64,000 nt of DNA, from assembly GCF_023208195.1 (NCBI RefSeq), contig NZ_CP060034.1, positions 1,922,001-1,986,000 on the forward strand, in the 5' to 3' direction. This DNA is from Nocardioides sp. InS609-2 (GTDB taxonomy: Bacteria > Actinomycetota > Actinomycetes > Propionibacteriales > Nocardioidaceae). The position numbers and the translations under genes are program-made. Below are positions 44,073 through 53,252 of this stretch, in pieces (within the stretch, counting starts at the first letter, position 1; each line of letters opens with the position of its first letter). Below the pieces are notes generated by a model that was given only the letters and a program-made list of their open reading frames with translations, did not search any database and had not been told where the DNA came from.

Positions 44073-44786
44073 ATGCTTGATCGGTCCCTTCCCGTGCTGC
44101 TGCTCCGCGCCGCCCACCCCCGTCAGGCCCTGCTGACGGCCGTGGGTGTCGCCGTCGCAGCGGCGCTTTCTGGTCGCCCCGGACGGGAGGTGCTCCTCGT
44201 GCTCGGCACCGTGCTGGTGGGTCAGGCGATCGTCGGGTGGCACCACGACATCGTCGACCGCGCCCGCGACGCCCGGCACGAGATCCCGGGCAAGCCGGTC
44301 GGCGAGGCGCTGATCGACCCGGGCACCGTCTGGTTCGCGATCGCGTGCGCCGTCCTGCTCGTCGTACCCCTCTCGGTCGCTGCGGGCGTGCCCGCCGGCA
44401 CGTCGTACCTCTTGATCGTGCTGATCGGCCTCTTCGGCAACGTGACGCTGCGCAAGGGCTGGCTCTCGTGGCTGCCGTGGGCAGCGAGCTTTGCGCTCTA
44501 CCCCGCCTACCTGTCGTACGGCGGATGGAGCGGCTCCGGTTCCGACACTCCCCCGGAGGTCGCGATCACGGTCGTGGCGGTTCTGCTCGGCGTCGGCGTC
44601 CACGTGCTGCGCTCGCTGCCCGGGCTCGTGGTGGACAACCAGGACGGCTACCGCTCGCTGCCCCTGCGCATCGCCATGAAGACCGGGGCGACCAGGCTCC
44701 TCGTCGCCGGCTGCGCGTACGTCGTGCTCGTGCTCTTCGCGCTGCTCGTGGTGGCGCAACAGGTCGGGCTGGCCCAGCAGTCCTGA
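44073..44786 (+). CDS. UbiA-like prenyltransferase family protein
   Basis: A 237-residue membrane protein with about seven helices. It has both UbiA acidic motifs in variant form: first WHHDIVDRARDARHEIPGKP (NDxxDxxxD-like), second LVVDNQDGYRSLPLRIA (DxxxD-like). The family transfers prenyl groups to aromatic or other acceptors. The acceptor is unknown, and it is shorter than MenA. Bases 43872-44072 upstream hold the carD promoter and otherwise nothing I can identify. Confidence 0.8.
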   Translation: MLDRSLPVLLLRAAHPRQALLTAVGVAVAAALSGRPGREVLLVLGTVLVGQAIVGWHHDIVDRARDARHEIPGKPVGEALIDPGTVWFAIACAVLLVVPLSVAAGVPAGTSYLLIVLIGLFGNVTLRKGWLSWLPWAASFALYPAYLSYGGWSGSGSDTPPEVAITVVAVLLGVGVHVLRSLPGLVVDNQDGYRSLPLRIAMKTGATRLLVAGCAYVVLVLFALLVVAQQVGLAQQS

Positions 44787-44856
44787 CCCGGCCGCACGCC
44801 GCTAGGCTGTGGGCTGCGTCCGACCCCCGCTGACCCAGACCCGCGAAGGCCACCGC

Positions 44857-45390
44857 ATGCAGCTCCGAAAGCAGTCCACTCCCCGCACGCTCATCGGCGC
44901 GCTCCTGCTCGCCGCAGCGGTGTCGACCTCCTGTGGATTCAACCTGGCGACCGACCGCTACTACACGCCCGCCAACGGTGCCAACGACCGCGCCGGCGTC
45001 GTCGACGTGCTGGCGGCCACCGTCGTGACCGGGGCGGAGGGCGAGGGGGTGTTCATCGCGTCGCTGTCCAACAACTCCCAGACCGAGTCCGTCCAGCTCG
45101 AGGGCCTCTCGAGCAACGACCAGGAGGAGCTGTCCGCCGCCGAGGTGACGCCCGTCGACATCGCGCCCGGCGCGCTGGTCAACCTGGCGATCTCCGAGAC
45201 CCCGATCGCCGTGACCGGCACCTTCGCGGCCGGTGACTACGTGCAGGTCAACGTCGCCTTCAGCAACGGCGAGACCGCGAACATGAAGGTGCCCGTCGTC
45301 GTCAACTGCGGCATCTACAACGACGTCGCCGGCGTGCCGGCCGGCCCCGAGGAGTGCGCCATCGCCGAGCCCGCCGAGGGTGGGGAGTGA
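44857..45390 (+). CDS. Lipoprotein of unknown function
   Basis: A 177-residue lipoprotein: signal [17 protein letters not shown] with a lipobox-like VSTSC, so anchored outside the membrane. The mature part begins [17 protein letters not shown] and forms a beta-rich domain ([34 protein letters not shown]) like actinobacterial PCuAC/DUF461-type proteins, but I see no Met/His copper motif. It is followed after two bases by gpmA. Confidence 0.82.
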   Translation: MQLRKQSTPRTLIGALLLAAAVSTSCGFNLATDRYYTPANGANDRAGVVDVLAATVVTGAEGEGVFIASLSNNSQTESVQLEGLSSNDQEELSAAEVTPVDIAPGALVNLAISETPIAVTGTFAAGDYVQVNVAFSNGETANMKVPVVVNCGIYNDVAGVPAGPEECAIAEPAEGGE

Positions 45391-45392
45391 CG

Positions 45393-46136
45393 ATGACCCA
45401 CACCCTCGTGCTGCTCCGCCACGGCCAGAGCGACTGGAACGCCAAGAACCTCTTCACCGGCTGGGTCGACGTCGACCTCACCGACAAGGGCCGCGCCGAA
45501 GCGGTCCGCGGGGGCGAGCAGCTCGTCGAGGCCGGCCTCCTGCCCGACGTCGTACACACCTCGCTTCAGCGGCGGGCGATCACCACCGCCAACCTCGCGC
45601 TCGACACCGCCGACCGGCACTGGATCCCGGCACGACGCAGCTGGCGGCTCAACGAGCGCCACTACGGCGCGCTGCAGGGCAAGGACAAGAAGCAGACGCT
45701 GGCGCAGTACGGCGAAGAGCAGTTCATGATGTGGCGCCGCAGCTTCGACGTACCCCCGCCGCCGCTCGACGACGACGACGAGTTCTCGCAGGCGGGTGAC
45801 CCGCGGTACGCCGACCTCGGCGCCGACCTGCCGCGCACCGAGTGCCTCAAGGACGTCATCACCCGCCTGCTCCCCTACTGGGAGTCCGACGTGACGGCCG
45901 ACCTTCGCGCCGGGCACACCGTGCTCGTCGCCGCCCACGGCAACAGCCTGCGCGCGATCGTCAAGCACCTCGACGGCATCAGCGACGAGGACATCGCGGA
46001 GCTCAACATCCCCACCGGCATGCCGCTGGTCTACGAGCTCGGTGACGACCTGATGCCGACGGGCGTGGGTGGTCGCTACCTCGACCCCGAGGCGGCGTCC
46101 GCGGCTGCTGCCGCGGTCGCCAACCAGGGTCGCTGA
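45393..46136 (+). CDS. gpmA: 2,3-bisphosphoglycerate-dependent phosphoglycerate mutase
   Basis: A 247-residue glycolytic enzyme interconverting 3- and 2-phosphoglycerate. The phospho-His is in [47 protein letters not shown] and [17 protein letters not shown] are characteristic. GGGGAG lies about 10 bases before the ATG. The Ala-rich C-terminus is an actinobacterial feature. Confidence 0.96.
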   Translation: MTHTLVLLRHGQSDWNAKNLFTGWVDVDLTDKGRAEAVRGGEQLVEAGLLPDVVHTSLQRRAITTANLALDTADRHWIPARRSWRLNERHYGALQGKDKKQTLAQYGEEQFMMWRRSFDVPPPPLDDDDEFSQAGDPRYADLGADLPRTECLKDVITRLLPYWESDVTADLRAGHTVLVAAHGNSLRAIVKHLDGISDEDIAELNIPTGMPLVYELGDDLMPTGVGGRYLDPEAASAAAAAVANQGR

Positions 46137-46185
46137 GTCGCATTACACCTCGCTCGTCCTCTCGAGGCGCTCGACTATCGAAGAG

Positions 46186-46842
46186 CTACGCGTCGATGTC
46201 CTGCGGCGCCTTGCCGGTGACCACGAACACCACCCGGTTGGCGATCGACACCGCGTGGTCGGCGATCCGCTCGTAGTAACGGCCCAGCAGGGCGGCGTCG
46301 ACGGCCGCCTCGACACCGTGTGACCAGTCGTCGGCCAGCAGCGTCACGAAGCTGTCGCGGCGCAGCCGGTCGATCTCCTCGTCGTCCTTGTGGAGGTCGA
46401 GCGCCGCGTCGACGTCGCGCAGGGCGATGATCGCGGTGGTCCGGCGCACCATCGCCTCGGCGACCTCGGCCATCCGCTCGATGCTGGGCCGGATCTGCTC
46501 GGGTACGGCGATGTTGGGCACCCGGAGCCGGGCGATCTTGGCGACGTGCACCGAGAGGTCGCCCATCCGCTCCAGCTCGGTCACCATCCGCAGCGCGGCG
46601 ACCACGATCCGGAGGTCGCCGGCGACCGGCGCCTGGAGGGACAGCATCTGGAACGCGTCGTCCTCCACGCGCTCGCGAGCGCGGTCGATGTCGACGTCGG
46701 CAGAGATGACCTGTTCGGCCAGGCCGGCGTCGGCGGTGAGTAGGGCACGGGTCGCTCGCTCGACCGCGGTCTCGACGAGTCGGCCGATGGCGGCGAGGTC
46801 CTCGAAGATTCCGTCGAGCTGGTCATGGAAGGCATCACGCAT
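46186..46842 (-). CDS. phoU: Phosphate-transport accessory regulator PhoU
   Basis: A 218-residue all-helical protein of two three-helix bundles. Metal-binding repeats are LERMGDLSVHVAKIA in the first half and YYERIADHAVSIANRVVF in the second. PhoU links the Pst transporter to the SenX3 sensor so that RegX3 is silent in phosphate-replete cells. Divergent from senX3 with a PHO box between them. Confidence 0.95.
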   Translation of the reverse strand: MRDAFHDQLDGIFEDLAAIGRLVETAVERATRALLTADAGLAEQVISADVDIDRARERVEDDAFQMLSLQAPVAGDLRIVVAALRMVTELERMGDLSVHVAKIARLRVPNIAVPEQIRPSIERMAEVAEAMVRRTTAIIALRDVDAALDLHKDDEEIDRLRRDSFVTLLADDWSHGVEAAVDAALLGRYYERIADHAVSIANRVVFVVTGKAPQDIDA

Positions 46843-46881
46843 GTCGCGGACTGTACGGAGGCCGGGTGTCCGGACGGCGAT

Positions 46882-46903
46882 GACGCGTGAACGACGGGTG
46901 AAC
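46882..46903 (-). promoter_or_regulatory. PHO box (two 11-bp direct repeats)
   Basis: On the minus strand two abutting units GTTCACCCGTC (46893-46903) and GTTCACGCGTC (46882-46892), matching the direct-repeat unit bound by actinobacterial PhoP/RegX3-type regulators. Located between divergent phoU and senX3, so autoregulation is expected. Confidence 0.8.
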
Positions 46904-46951
46904 AGTTGTTGCCCCCCGCATTCGGTGGCGAACGCACGGTGAATGCCGCCG

Positions 46952-46957
46952 TACTCT
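46952..46957 (+). promoter_or_regulatory. -10 hexamer TACTCT upstream of senX3
   Basis: TACTCT ends 6 nt before the senX3 GTG and about 48 bp after the PHO box. Confidence 0.5.
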
Positions 46958-46963
46958 GGGCAC

Positions 46964-48130
46964 GTGGATCCGACGACCCAGGCCTCCCTGGCCGCCGTCA
47001 TCGGCGTGGTCGTCGGTGCGGTCTCCGTGCTCGCCTGGCACATCAGCGACCGCCAGCAGCACCAGCTGGCGACGCCCGAGGAGCCCGCCGTGCCGGCGGG
47101 TGTGGCGACGGTGCTCTCCGTGCTGCGCAGCAGCGCGGTCGTCGTCGACGAGAGTGACGTCGTGCTCAAGGCCTCCGCGCCGGCGTACGCGTTCGGGCTC
47201 GTGCGCGGCAACGAGCTGGTCATCGAGGAGCTTGCCGAGGTCGTGCGCCAGGTGCGCCGCGACGGGCAGATCCGCGAGACAGAGCTGTCCCTCACCCGCA
47301 ACCACGCCGCCCCGCGGATGGTCACCGCCCGGGTCGCGCCGCTGGGGTCCCGGCTGGTGCTGGCGCTGGTCGAGGACCGCACCCGCGAGCGCCGGGTCGA
47401 GGCCGTACGACGCGACTTCGTCGCCAACGTCAGCCACGAGCTGAAGACCCCGGTCGGCGCGATCCGGCTGCTGTCCGAGGCCGTCGCCGACGCGTCGGAG
47501 GACCCCGAGGCCGTCAAGCGCTTCGCCGGCCGGATGCTGACCGAGAGCGACCGGCTGACCAGGCTCGTGCAGCAGATCATCGAGCTGTCGCGGCTGCAGG
47601 GTGACGACCCGCTCGAGATGCCGGTGCGCGTCAAGATCGACGAGGTGATCGCGATCGCCGTCGACACCAGCGCCATCGAGGCGCGGGCCAAGCACATCAA
47701 CCTGATCACCGGCGGAGACAGCGGCCTGCAGGTCTACGGCAGCGACGAGCAGATCACCGCCGCCGTCAGCAACCTGGTCGCCAACGCCGTCGCCTACTCG
47801 GGCCAGGGCTCGAGCGTCGTCGTGACGACACGCGGAACCGAGACGAGCGTCGAGGTCTCGGTGATCGACCAGGGCATCGGCATCCCGTCGGGAGAGATCG
47901 ACCGGATCTTCGAGCGGTTCTACCGGGTCGACCCGGCGCGCCACCGCTCCACCGGCGGCACGGGCCTCGGCCTCTCGATCGTCAAGCACGTCGCGGCCAC
48001 GCACGGTGGCGACGTCAGCGTGTGGTCCGTCGAGGGCCAGGGGTCGACGTTCACCCTGAGCCTGCCGCGCAGCACCACCACGCACACCACCGACCACACC
48101 AAGCACAGCACCCAGGAGGTACGCCGGTGA
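46964..48130 (+). CDS. senX3: Phosphate-sensing histidine kinase SenX3
   Basis: A 388-residue sensor kinase: one N-terminal membrane helix (LAAVIGVVVGAVSVLAWHI), a PAS-like region (VLSVLRSSAVVVDESDVVL), the H-box FVANVSHELKTPVGAI with His158, N-box LVANAVAYS, and G boxes VIDQGIGIP and TGGTGLGLSIVKH. It phosphorylates RegX3. Its TGA overlaps the regX3 start. Confidence 0.95.
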   Translation: MDPTTQASLAAVIGVVVGAVSVLAWHISDRQQHQLATPEEPAVPAGVATVLSVLRSSAVVVDESDVVLKASAPAYAFGLVRGNELVIEELAEVVRQVRRDGQIRETELSLTRNHAAPRMVTARVAPLGSRLVLALVEDRTRERRVEAVRRDFVANVSHELKTPVGAIRLLSEAVADASEDPEAVKRFAGRMLTESDRLTRLVQQIIELSRLQGDDPLEMPVRVKIDEVIAIAVDTSAIEARAKHINLITGGDSGLQVYGSDEQITAAVSNLVANAVAYSGQGSSVVVTTRGTETSVEVSVIDQGIGIPSGEIDRIFERFYRVDPARHRSTGGTGLGLSIVKHVAATHGGDVSVWSVEGQGSTFTLSLPRSTTTHTTDHTKHSTQEVRR

Positions 48131-48804
48131 CCCGGGTACTCGTTGTCGAGGACGAAGAGAGCTACAGCGACGCTCTTGCCTACATGTTGCGCAAGGAGGG
48201 TTTCGAGGTCGCGATCGCGGCCGACGGCCACGCGGCGCTCAGCGAGTTCGACCGCAACGGCGCCGACATCGTGCTCCTCGACCTGATGCTGCCCGGGATC
48301 CCCGGCACCGAGGTGTGCCGCCAGATCCGGGCCACCTCGAGCGTCCCGGTGATCATGGTGTCGGCCAAGGACGACGAGGTGGACAAGGTGGTCGGGCTCG
48401 AGCTGGGCGCCGACGACTACGTCACCAAGCCGTACTCGCCGCGCGAGCTCGTGGCCCGGATCCGCGCCGTACTCCGGCGGGGGCACGAGCCCGACCTGCT
48501 GCCCGACACGCTCGAGGCCGGTCCGGTGCGGATGGACGTCGAGCGGCACGTCGTGACCGTCGGCGGGACCGAGCAACGGCTGCCGCTCAAGGAGTTCGAG
48601 CTGCTCGAGATGCTGCTGCGCAACCCCGGCCGGGTGCTGACGCGCGGGCAGCTGATCGACCGGGTGTGGGGCTCCGACTACGTCGGCGACACCAAGACCC
48701 TCGACGTGCACGTCAAGCGGCTGCGCGCCAAGCTCGAGCCCGATCCGTCGGAGCCGAAGTACCTCGTCACCGTGCGCGGGCTCGGCTACAAGCTCGACCT
48801 CTGA
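48127..48804 (+). CDS. regX3: OmpR-family response regulator RegX3
   Basis: A 225-residue regulator: receiver with Asp52 in IVLLDLMLPGIPGTE, Thr/Lys in MVSAKDDEVD and DDYVTKPYSPRELV, and a winged-helix domain with GQLIDRVWGSDYVGDTKTLD and HVKRLRAKLEPDP. It activates phosphate-starvation genes through PHO boxes, probably including the one at 46882-46903. GTGA overlap with senX3. Confidence 0.96.
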   Translation: MTRVLVVEDEESYSDALAYMLRKEGFEVAIAADGHAALSEFDRNGADIVLLDLMLPGIPGTEVCRQIRATSSVPVIMVSAKDDEVDKVVGLELGADDYVTKPYSPRELVARIRAVLRRGHEPDLLPDTLEAGPVRMDVERHVVTVGGTEQRLPLKEFELLEMLLRNPGRVLTRGQLIDRVWGSDYVGDTKTLDVHVKRLRAKLEPDPSEPKYLVTVRGLGYKLDL

Positions 48805-48901
48805 CCGAGCAGGAGCCCCGCGCGACGCCGGCCCGGAATCGACGTCCGAAAGTCGCTGGTCCGCGACCGTAAATCGGGCGGTCGATGTCGGCGGGAGCAT
48901 C

Positions 48902-48907
48902 TAGGTT
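48902..48907 (+). promoter_or_regulatory. -10 hexamer TAGGTT upstream of the EamA gene
   Basis: TAGGTT ends 6 nt before GTG 48914. Confidence 0.55.
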
Positions 48908-48913
48908 CGAAGG

Positions 48914-49897
48914 GTGACATCGCCGACGACCCGGTCCCCCCAACCACAGACTCCTCACCCGACCGCTTCCGACCGCGCACCCGTGGTGCCGTGGAAGCCT
49001 CTGGCTGCAGTGGCGTTCACGCTGCTGATGTGGGCCTCGGCGTTCGTCGCGATCCGGCATCTGGGCCGTGACGTGCCGCCCGGAGCCCTCTCGCTGGGAC
49101 GGTTGCTCGTGGCTGTGGTCGCGCTGGGCGTGATGCTGCAGTTCCAGCGCAACCGGCGCTGGCCGACCCGACGCGAGTGGCCTCTGATCGTCCTGGGCGG
49201 GGCGACGTGGATCGGCATCTACAACCTCACCCTCAACGAGGCCGAGCGTCGCATCGACGCCGGCACCGCCGCCCTAATCGTGCAGATCGGGCCGATCCTG
49301 GTGGCCCTGCTGGCCACGTTCTTCCTCGGCGAGCGACTGACCCGCTGGCTGCTGGCCGGCCTGGCCGTCGGCTTCGCCGGCGTCGTAGTGATCGGCCGGG
49401 TCTCCTCCACCGGTGGCAACGGCGACCTGCTCGGTGTTGTGCTCGCGGTCGTCGCGGCGCTGACGTTCGCCGTCGGCGTGATCACCCAGAAGAAGCTGCT
49501 GGGGGCGATGAGCGCCCTCGAGATGACCTTCTGGTACTACGTCGTGGGTGCCGTCGTGTGCCTGCCGTGGGCCGGCGAGCTGGTGGAGGTCGCCGGCGAG
49601 ACCAGCGTCGCCAACCTGGGCTGGATCGTCTTCCTGGGCGTCTTCCCCTCCGCGATCGCGTTCACCACGTGGGCCTACGCGCTCTCCCACTCCGACGCCG
49701 GCAAGTTCGCGATGACCACGTTCCTGGTCCCGTTCATCACCACGCTGATCGCCTGGCTGGCCCTCGGCGAGGTGCCCGCCGCCCTGGCGTTCGGTGGCGG
49801 CGCGCTCTGCATCATCGGGGTGCTGCTGACGCGCCGTACGACCAGGCCCGTGGCGCAGGTGCCCGAATGCCCCGGCCCGGTCGAAACTCGGCCATGA
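48914..49897 (+). CDS. EamA/DMT superfamily transporter
   Basis: A 327-residue inner-membrane protein with ten hydrophobic helices in two homologous EamA halves (AVAFTLLMWASAFVAIRHLG and VLAVVAALTFAVGVITQKKL). The half-end segments IVQIGPILVALLATFFLGE and TTFLVPFITTLIAWLALGE are the typical paired signatures. Exports amino acids or other small metabolites in characterised members; specificity unknown. Confidence 0.92.
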   Translation: MTSPTTRSPQPQTPHPTASDRAPVVPWKPLAAVAFTLLMWASAFVAIRHLGRDVPPGALSLGRLLVAVVALGVMLQFQRNRRWPTRREWPLIVLGGATWIGIYNLTLNEAERRIDAGTAALIVQIGPILVALLATFFLGERLTRWLLAGLAVGFAGVVVIGRVSSTGGNGDLLGVVLAVVAALTFAVGVITQKKLLGAMSALEMTFWYYVVGAVVCLPWAGELVEVAGETSVANLGWIVFLGVFPSAIAFTTWAYALSHSDAGKFAMTTFLVPFITTLIAWLALGEVPAALAFGGGALCIIGVLLTRRTTRPVAQVPECPGPVETRP

Positions 49898-49904
49898 TGA
49901 CCGC

Positions 49905-50258
49905 ATGCAGATCCTCGCGAACGTTCTGATCGGGCTGGTCGCTGCGCTGCACGCGTACTTCCTCGTGCTCGAGATGTTCCTCTGGAACACGCCCACCGGG
50001 CACAAGGCCTTCGGGCTGAAGCCCGAGTTCGCCGAGGAGTCCAAGTCGCTGGCCGCCAACCAGGGCCTCTACAACGGCTTCCTGGTCGCCGGCCTGGTCT
50101 GGGGCCTGGTCGACGACCGGTTCGATGTGAAGGTCTTCTTCCTCGTCTGTGTCGTCGTCGCCGGCCTGTACGGCGCGGCCACCGTGAGCCGCCGCATCCT
50201 GCTCATCCAGGCGCTTCCCGCAGCGCTGGCCCTGCTGGCGTTGGTGATCAGCCGCTGA
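49905..50258 (+). CDS. DUF1304 membrane protein
   Basis: A 117-residue four-helix membrane protein: ILANVLIGLVAALHAYFLVL, the polar loop EMFLWNTPTGHKAFGLKPEF, NQGLYNGFLVAGLVWGLV and IQALPAALALLALVIS. The pattern matches DUF1304; function unknown. It overlaps the convergent GNAT gene by 11 bp. Confidence 0.9.
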   Translation: MQILANVLIGLVAALHAYFLVLEMFLWNTPTGHKAFGLKPEFAEESKSLAANQGLYNGFLVAGLVWGLVDDRFDVKVFFLVCVVVAGLYGAATVSRRILLIQALPAALALLALVISR

Positions 50259-50877
50259 GGCCGAACCACGGCAGGCACGGCTCCAGACCGGTCACAGTCA
50301 CGCTGTGGCGGACCGCCTCCCAGGTCTTGCGAGCAAGTCTCAGGTGCTGCACTTCGACCACGCCGCTGGGCGAATCGGTTCGGCTGACCCCGTTGTCGAC
50401 GTAACCCAGCCGTCGCGACACCGCCAATGACGCCACGTTGTCGAACCGTGCCGACGACACCGCCGCTTCCGCACCGAGGTGGTCGAAGCCGAGACCCAGG
50501 ACCGAGGTCCGCATGGCCACGGCCGTACGACGGCCACGCGCCGGGACGGCCAGCCAGGATCCGGTGTCGACGGTCCGCAACCTCGGGAAGTCCTCTCCCT
50601 CCAGAGACTGCAGGCCGACCAGCTGACCGTCTACCTCCACCGCCAAGTCGAGGCACCACGACCTCGGCGACCAGGAGCCGCGATCGCGCCAGATGCCCTG
50701 CACCAGCAAGCGACGACGGTCGGCGGCTGGGGCCAGACCGACGAGTCGCTCCGCGTGCGGGTCCTGCTCAGCGTCGTCCGGGAACAGATCGGCCAGCTCC
50801 GGCACGTCGGTATCTGTCACAGGACGCAACGTGACGGCGCCACATGTCAGACGTAGGTCGAAGAAGGGCCAGTCCAC
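50248..50877 (-). CDS. GNAT family N-acetyltransferase
   Basis: A 209-residue RimJ/RimL-like acetyltransferase: VTLRPVTDTDVPELADLFPD, LVGLQSLEGEDFPRL, the acetyl-CoA loop VPARGRRTAVAMRTSVLGLG and SSARFDNVASLAVSRRLGY. Related proteins acetylate N-termini or antibiotics; target unknown. GTG start. The 88 bases upstream hold nothing recognisable. Confidence 0.88.
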   Translation of the reverse strand: MDWPFFDLRLTCGAVTLRPVTDTDVPELADLFPDDAEQDPHAERLVGLAPAADRRRLLVQGIWRDRGSWSPRSWCLDLAVEVDGQLVGLQSLEGEDFPRLRTVDTGSWLAVPARGRRTAVAMRTSVLGLGFDHLGAEAAVSSARFDNVASLAVSRRLGYVDNGVSRTDSPSGVVEVQHLRLARKTWEAVRHSVTVTGLEPCLPWFGLSG

Positions 50878-50965
50878 ACGCGCGACCCTAGGCGGCTAGT
50901 CAACCGTTCGACCACGCGGCTGGTGTGGTCCAACAACTGTTCAACGCGCAGGACTGTCGCTGCTG

Positions 50966-51457
50966 CTAGGCGGACGGCCCGTCCGAGGGCCGCAGCGCGG
51001 TGAACGCCTCGAGATTCTTCGTCGACTCGCCCCGCGAGAGCCGCCACTCCCACTCCTTGCGGATGGAGGAGGCGAAGCCGAGCTCGAGGATCGCGTTGAA
51101 CGACTCGTCGGCGTGCGCCAGCACCGAGCCCAGCAGCCGGTCGAGCTCCTCGGGGTTCACCATCGACAACGGCAGCCGCGCGTCGAGGTAGATGTCACCG
51201 AGGTGGTCGACGGCGAACGCCACTGCGTACATCTTGAGGTTGCGCTCGAGCAGCCAGCGGTAGACGCGGGCGTGGTTCTCGTCGGGGTTGCGACAGACGA
51301 ACGCGTGTACGCCGAGGGCGTGGGGGCCGACGTCAAGGCGCACCGCGGTCTGGAGCTTGCGCTCGCCGGGCAGGGTCAGCGAGAAGGAGCCGGGCGAGGC
51401 CTCGGTGAACTCGATCTCCTCGGCGCTCAGGAAGTCGCGCACCACGTCTGCGGTCAT
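50966..51457 (-). CDS. YbjN domain-containing protein
   Basis: A 163-residue protein of the type III secretion chaperone-like YbjN fold: [40 protein letters not shown] and [20 protein letters not shown]. Its ATG overlaps the mshA stop (ATGA), and YbjN genes follow mshA in many Actinobacteria, so a link to mycothiol biology or MshA stability is plausible but undocumented here. Confidence 0.88.
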   Translation of the reverse strand: MTADVVRDFLSAEEIEFTEASPGSFSLTLPGERKLQTAVRLDVGPHALGVHAFVCRNPDENHARVYRWLLERNLKMYAVAFAVDHLGDIYLDARLPLSMVNPEELDRLLGSVLAHADESFNAILELGFASSIRKEWEWRLSRGESTKNLEAFTALRPSDGPSA

Positions 51458-52731
51458 GCGCTGGCCTCCAGGCGCATCAGCGACGCTGCCCGCTTGTAGA
51501 TCTCGAGCGTGCGCTCGGCGGTGCGTTCCCAGGCGAAGAGCCGGGCCTGCTCGACGGCGCCGGCGGAGAGCCGGGCGCGCAGGTCGTCGTCGCGGATGAT
51601 CGAGCCGAGGGCGGCCGCCCAGTCGCGGGGCTCGTGGCTGTCGACCAGCAGTCCGCTGCGACCGTCGGCGACCACGGTGGTGAGTCCCCCGACAGCGGCC
51701 GCGACGACCGGGGTGCCGGTGGCCTGGGCCTCGGCGGCGACCAGCCCGAACGACTCGTTGTACGACGGCACGGCGACCAGAGTGGCGGCCGCGCACCACG
51801 TGGCCAGCTCGGTCTGTGCGACCGGCGGCACGAACCGGACCACGTCGTCGAGGCCGAGCTCCGCAGAGAGCTGAGCGAGCGACTCGGGGTGCTCGAGGCC
51901 GCTGCCGGAGGGGCCGCCGACGATCGGCACGACCAGGCCCGAGCGCAGGGCAGGATCCTCGTCGAGGAGCACGGCGACCGCGCGCAGGAGTACGTCGGGG
52001 GCCTTGAGCGGCTGGATCCGGCCGGCGAACAGCAGCACGTGAGCGTCCTCGGGCAGGCCGACCATCCGGCGGGCCTCCGCCTGGTCGCGCCGCCGGAAGA
52101 CGCTCAGGTCGACACCCGGGTGCACGATCTCGACGCGGTCGGGCACCGCGTCGTAGAGGTCGACGAGCTGCCGTGCCTCGATGTCGGTGTTGGCGATGAG
52201 CATGTCGGCGGCCTCGACGACCTGCTCCTCACCGATGACGCGGGCCAGGGGCTCGGGGCTGTCACCCTCGGCAAGCGCGGCGTTCTTGACCTTCGCCATG
52301 GTGTGCATCGAGTGCACGAGCGGCACCCCCCAACGATCGCGGGCCAGCGCGCCGACCTGGCCGGAGAGCCAGTAGTGGGAGTGGACGGCGTCGTAGTGGC
52401 CGATCGGCTGGGCCGCCTCGGTGCGCAGCACCTCGCGGGCGAAGACACAGAGCTGACCCGGCAGCTCGGCCTTGGTCAGCCCCTCGAAAGGGCCGGCGTT
52501 GATGTGCCGCACCAGCACGCCGTCGGAGGCCTCGACGACCTGCGCCAGCGTCGAGGACGTCGCGCGCGTGAAGATGTCGACCGCGATGCCCTGGGCGGCG
52601 AGACGCTTGGACAGCTCGATGACGTAGACGTTCATGCCGCCGGCGTCGCCAGTGCCCGGCTGGTCGAGCGGGGAGGTGTGGAGGCTGATCATCGCCACCC
52701 GGCCGCGCCACTGCGTCGACTGTCGTGTCAC
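51454..52731 (-). CDS. mshA: D-inositol-3-phosphate glycosyltransferase (mycothiol synthesis)
   Basis: A GT4 glycosyltransferase of about 425 residues performing the first step of mycothiol synthesis: UDP-GlcNAc plus inositol 3-phosphate. [20 protein letters not shown] and [16 protein letters not shown] are diagnostic for Msh[32 protein letters not shown] and the nucleotide-sugar segment [20 protein letters not shown] follow. The GTG at 52731 is preferred; starts at 52773 or 52692 are possible. Places the organism among mycothiol-making Actinobacteria. Confidence 0.95.
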   Translation of the reverse strand: MTRQSTQWRGRVAMISLHTSPLDQPGTGDAGGMNVYVIELSKRLAAQGIAVDIFTRATSSTLAQVVEASDGVLVRHINAGPFEGLTKAELPGQLCVFAREVLRTEAAQPIGHYDAVHSHYWLSGQVGALARDRWGVPLVHSMHTMAKVKNAALAEGDSPEPLARVIGEEQVVEAADMLIANTDIEARQLVDLYDAVPDRVEIVHPGVDLSVFRRRDQAEARRMVGLPEDAHVLLFAGRIQPLKAPDVLLRAVAVLLDEDPALRSGLVVPIVGGPSGSGLEHPESLAQLSAELGLDDVVRFVPPVAQTELATWCAAATLVAVPSYNESFGLVAAEAQATGTPVVAAAVGGLTTVVADGRSGLLVDSHEPRDWAAALGSIIRDDDLRARLSAGAVEQARLFAWERTAERTLEIYKRAASLMRLEASA

Positions 52732-52809
52732 CGGTGCCCCTTCGTCGGTCGGTCCAAAGGACCACAACCGCAAATGGGGCCGCGGGATTCCCGGAGCCGT
52801 GGATGCGCC

Positions 52810-53178
52810 TCAGCGGGCATGCGCGCCGGCGGACCGCCTGGGCGTGCGGGCCCGGCCGGTCACGGAGGCGAAGATCCCACCGATGATCGCGACGATCCCG
52901 GTGATGCTGTCGAACATCAGCGCGCCGCCGACCGGTCGGAACATCTCGACGACGGACCATGTCAGCCCGGCCGCGCCCACTCCGGCGACGGCGCGCAACC
53001 ACCATGTGCCGCGCCGCGCGAGACCGGCCCCGGCGATCAGCAGGCCGACTCCGAGCAGCGCCAGGCCGGCGTACCGCATCGCGTCCGCAGCGGAGCCCGA
53101 CGGGGCCAGGACCCACCTCGCGACCCAGACGGCGCCGCCGAGCAGGCAGCAGAGGCCGGCGATACGACGTGGGGTCAT
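52810..53178 (-). CDS. Small hypothetical four-helix membrane protein
   Basis: 122 residues with four hydrophobic segments: IAGLCCLLGGAVWVARWVL, AMRYAGLALLGVGLLIAGAG, WWLRAVAGVGAAGLTWSVVE and ITGIVAIIGGIFASVTGR, then a basic Ala-rich tail. I recognise no family. The spacing from its neighbours suggests its own promoter. Coding seems real from the consistent membrane pattern and GC-rich third positions. Confidence 0.7.
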   Translation of the reverse strand: MTPRRIAGLCCLLGGAVWVARWVLAPSGSAADAMRYAGLALLGVGLLIAGAGLARRGTWWLRAVAGVGAAGLTWSVVEMFRPVGGALMFDSITGIVAIIGGIFASVTGRARTPRRSAGAHAR

Positions 53179-53252
53179 GAGTACCTTCTCTTCCGGGCCG
53201 GGCGGGCCAAGTGTGCCAGCACTCTCACGCGGCGCAAATGGGCCCGTGGGCG

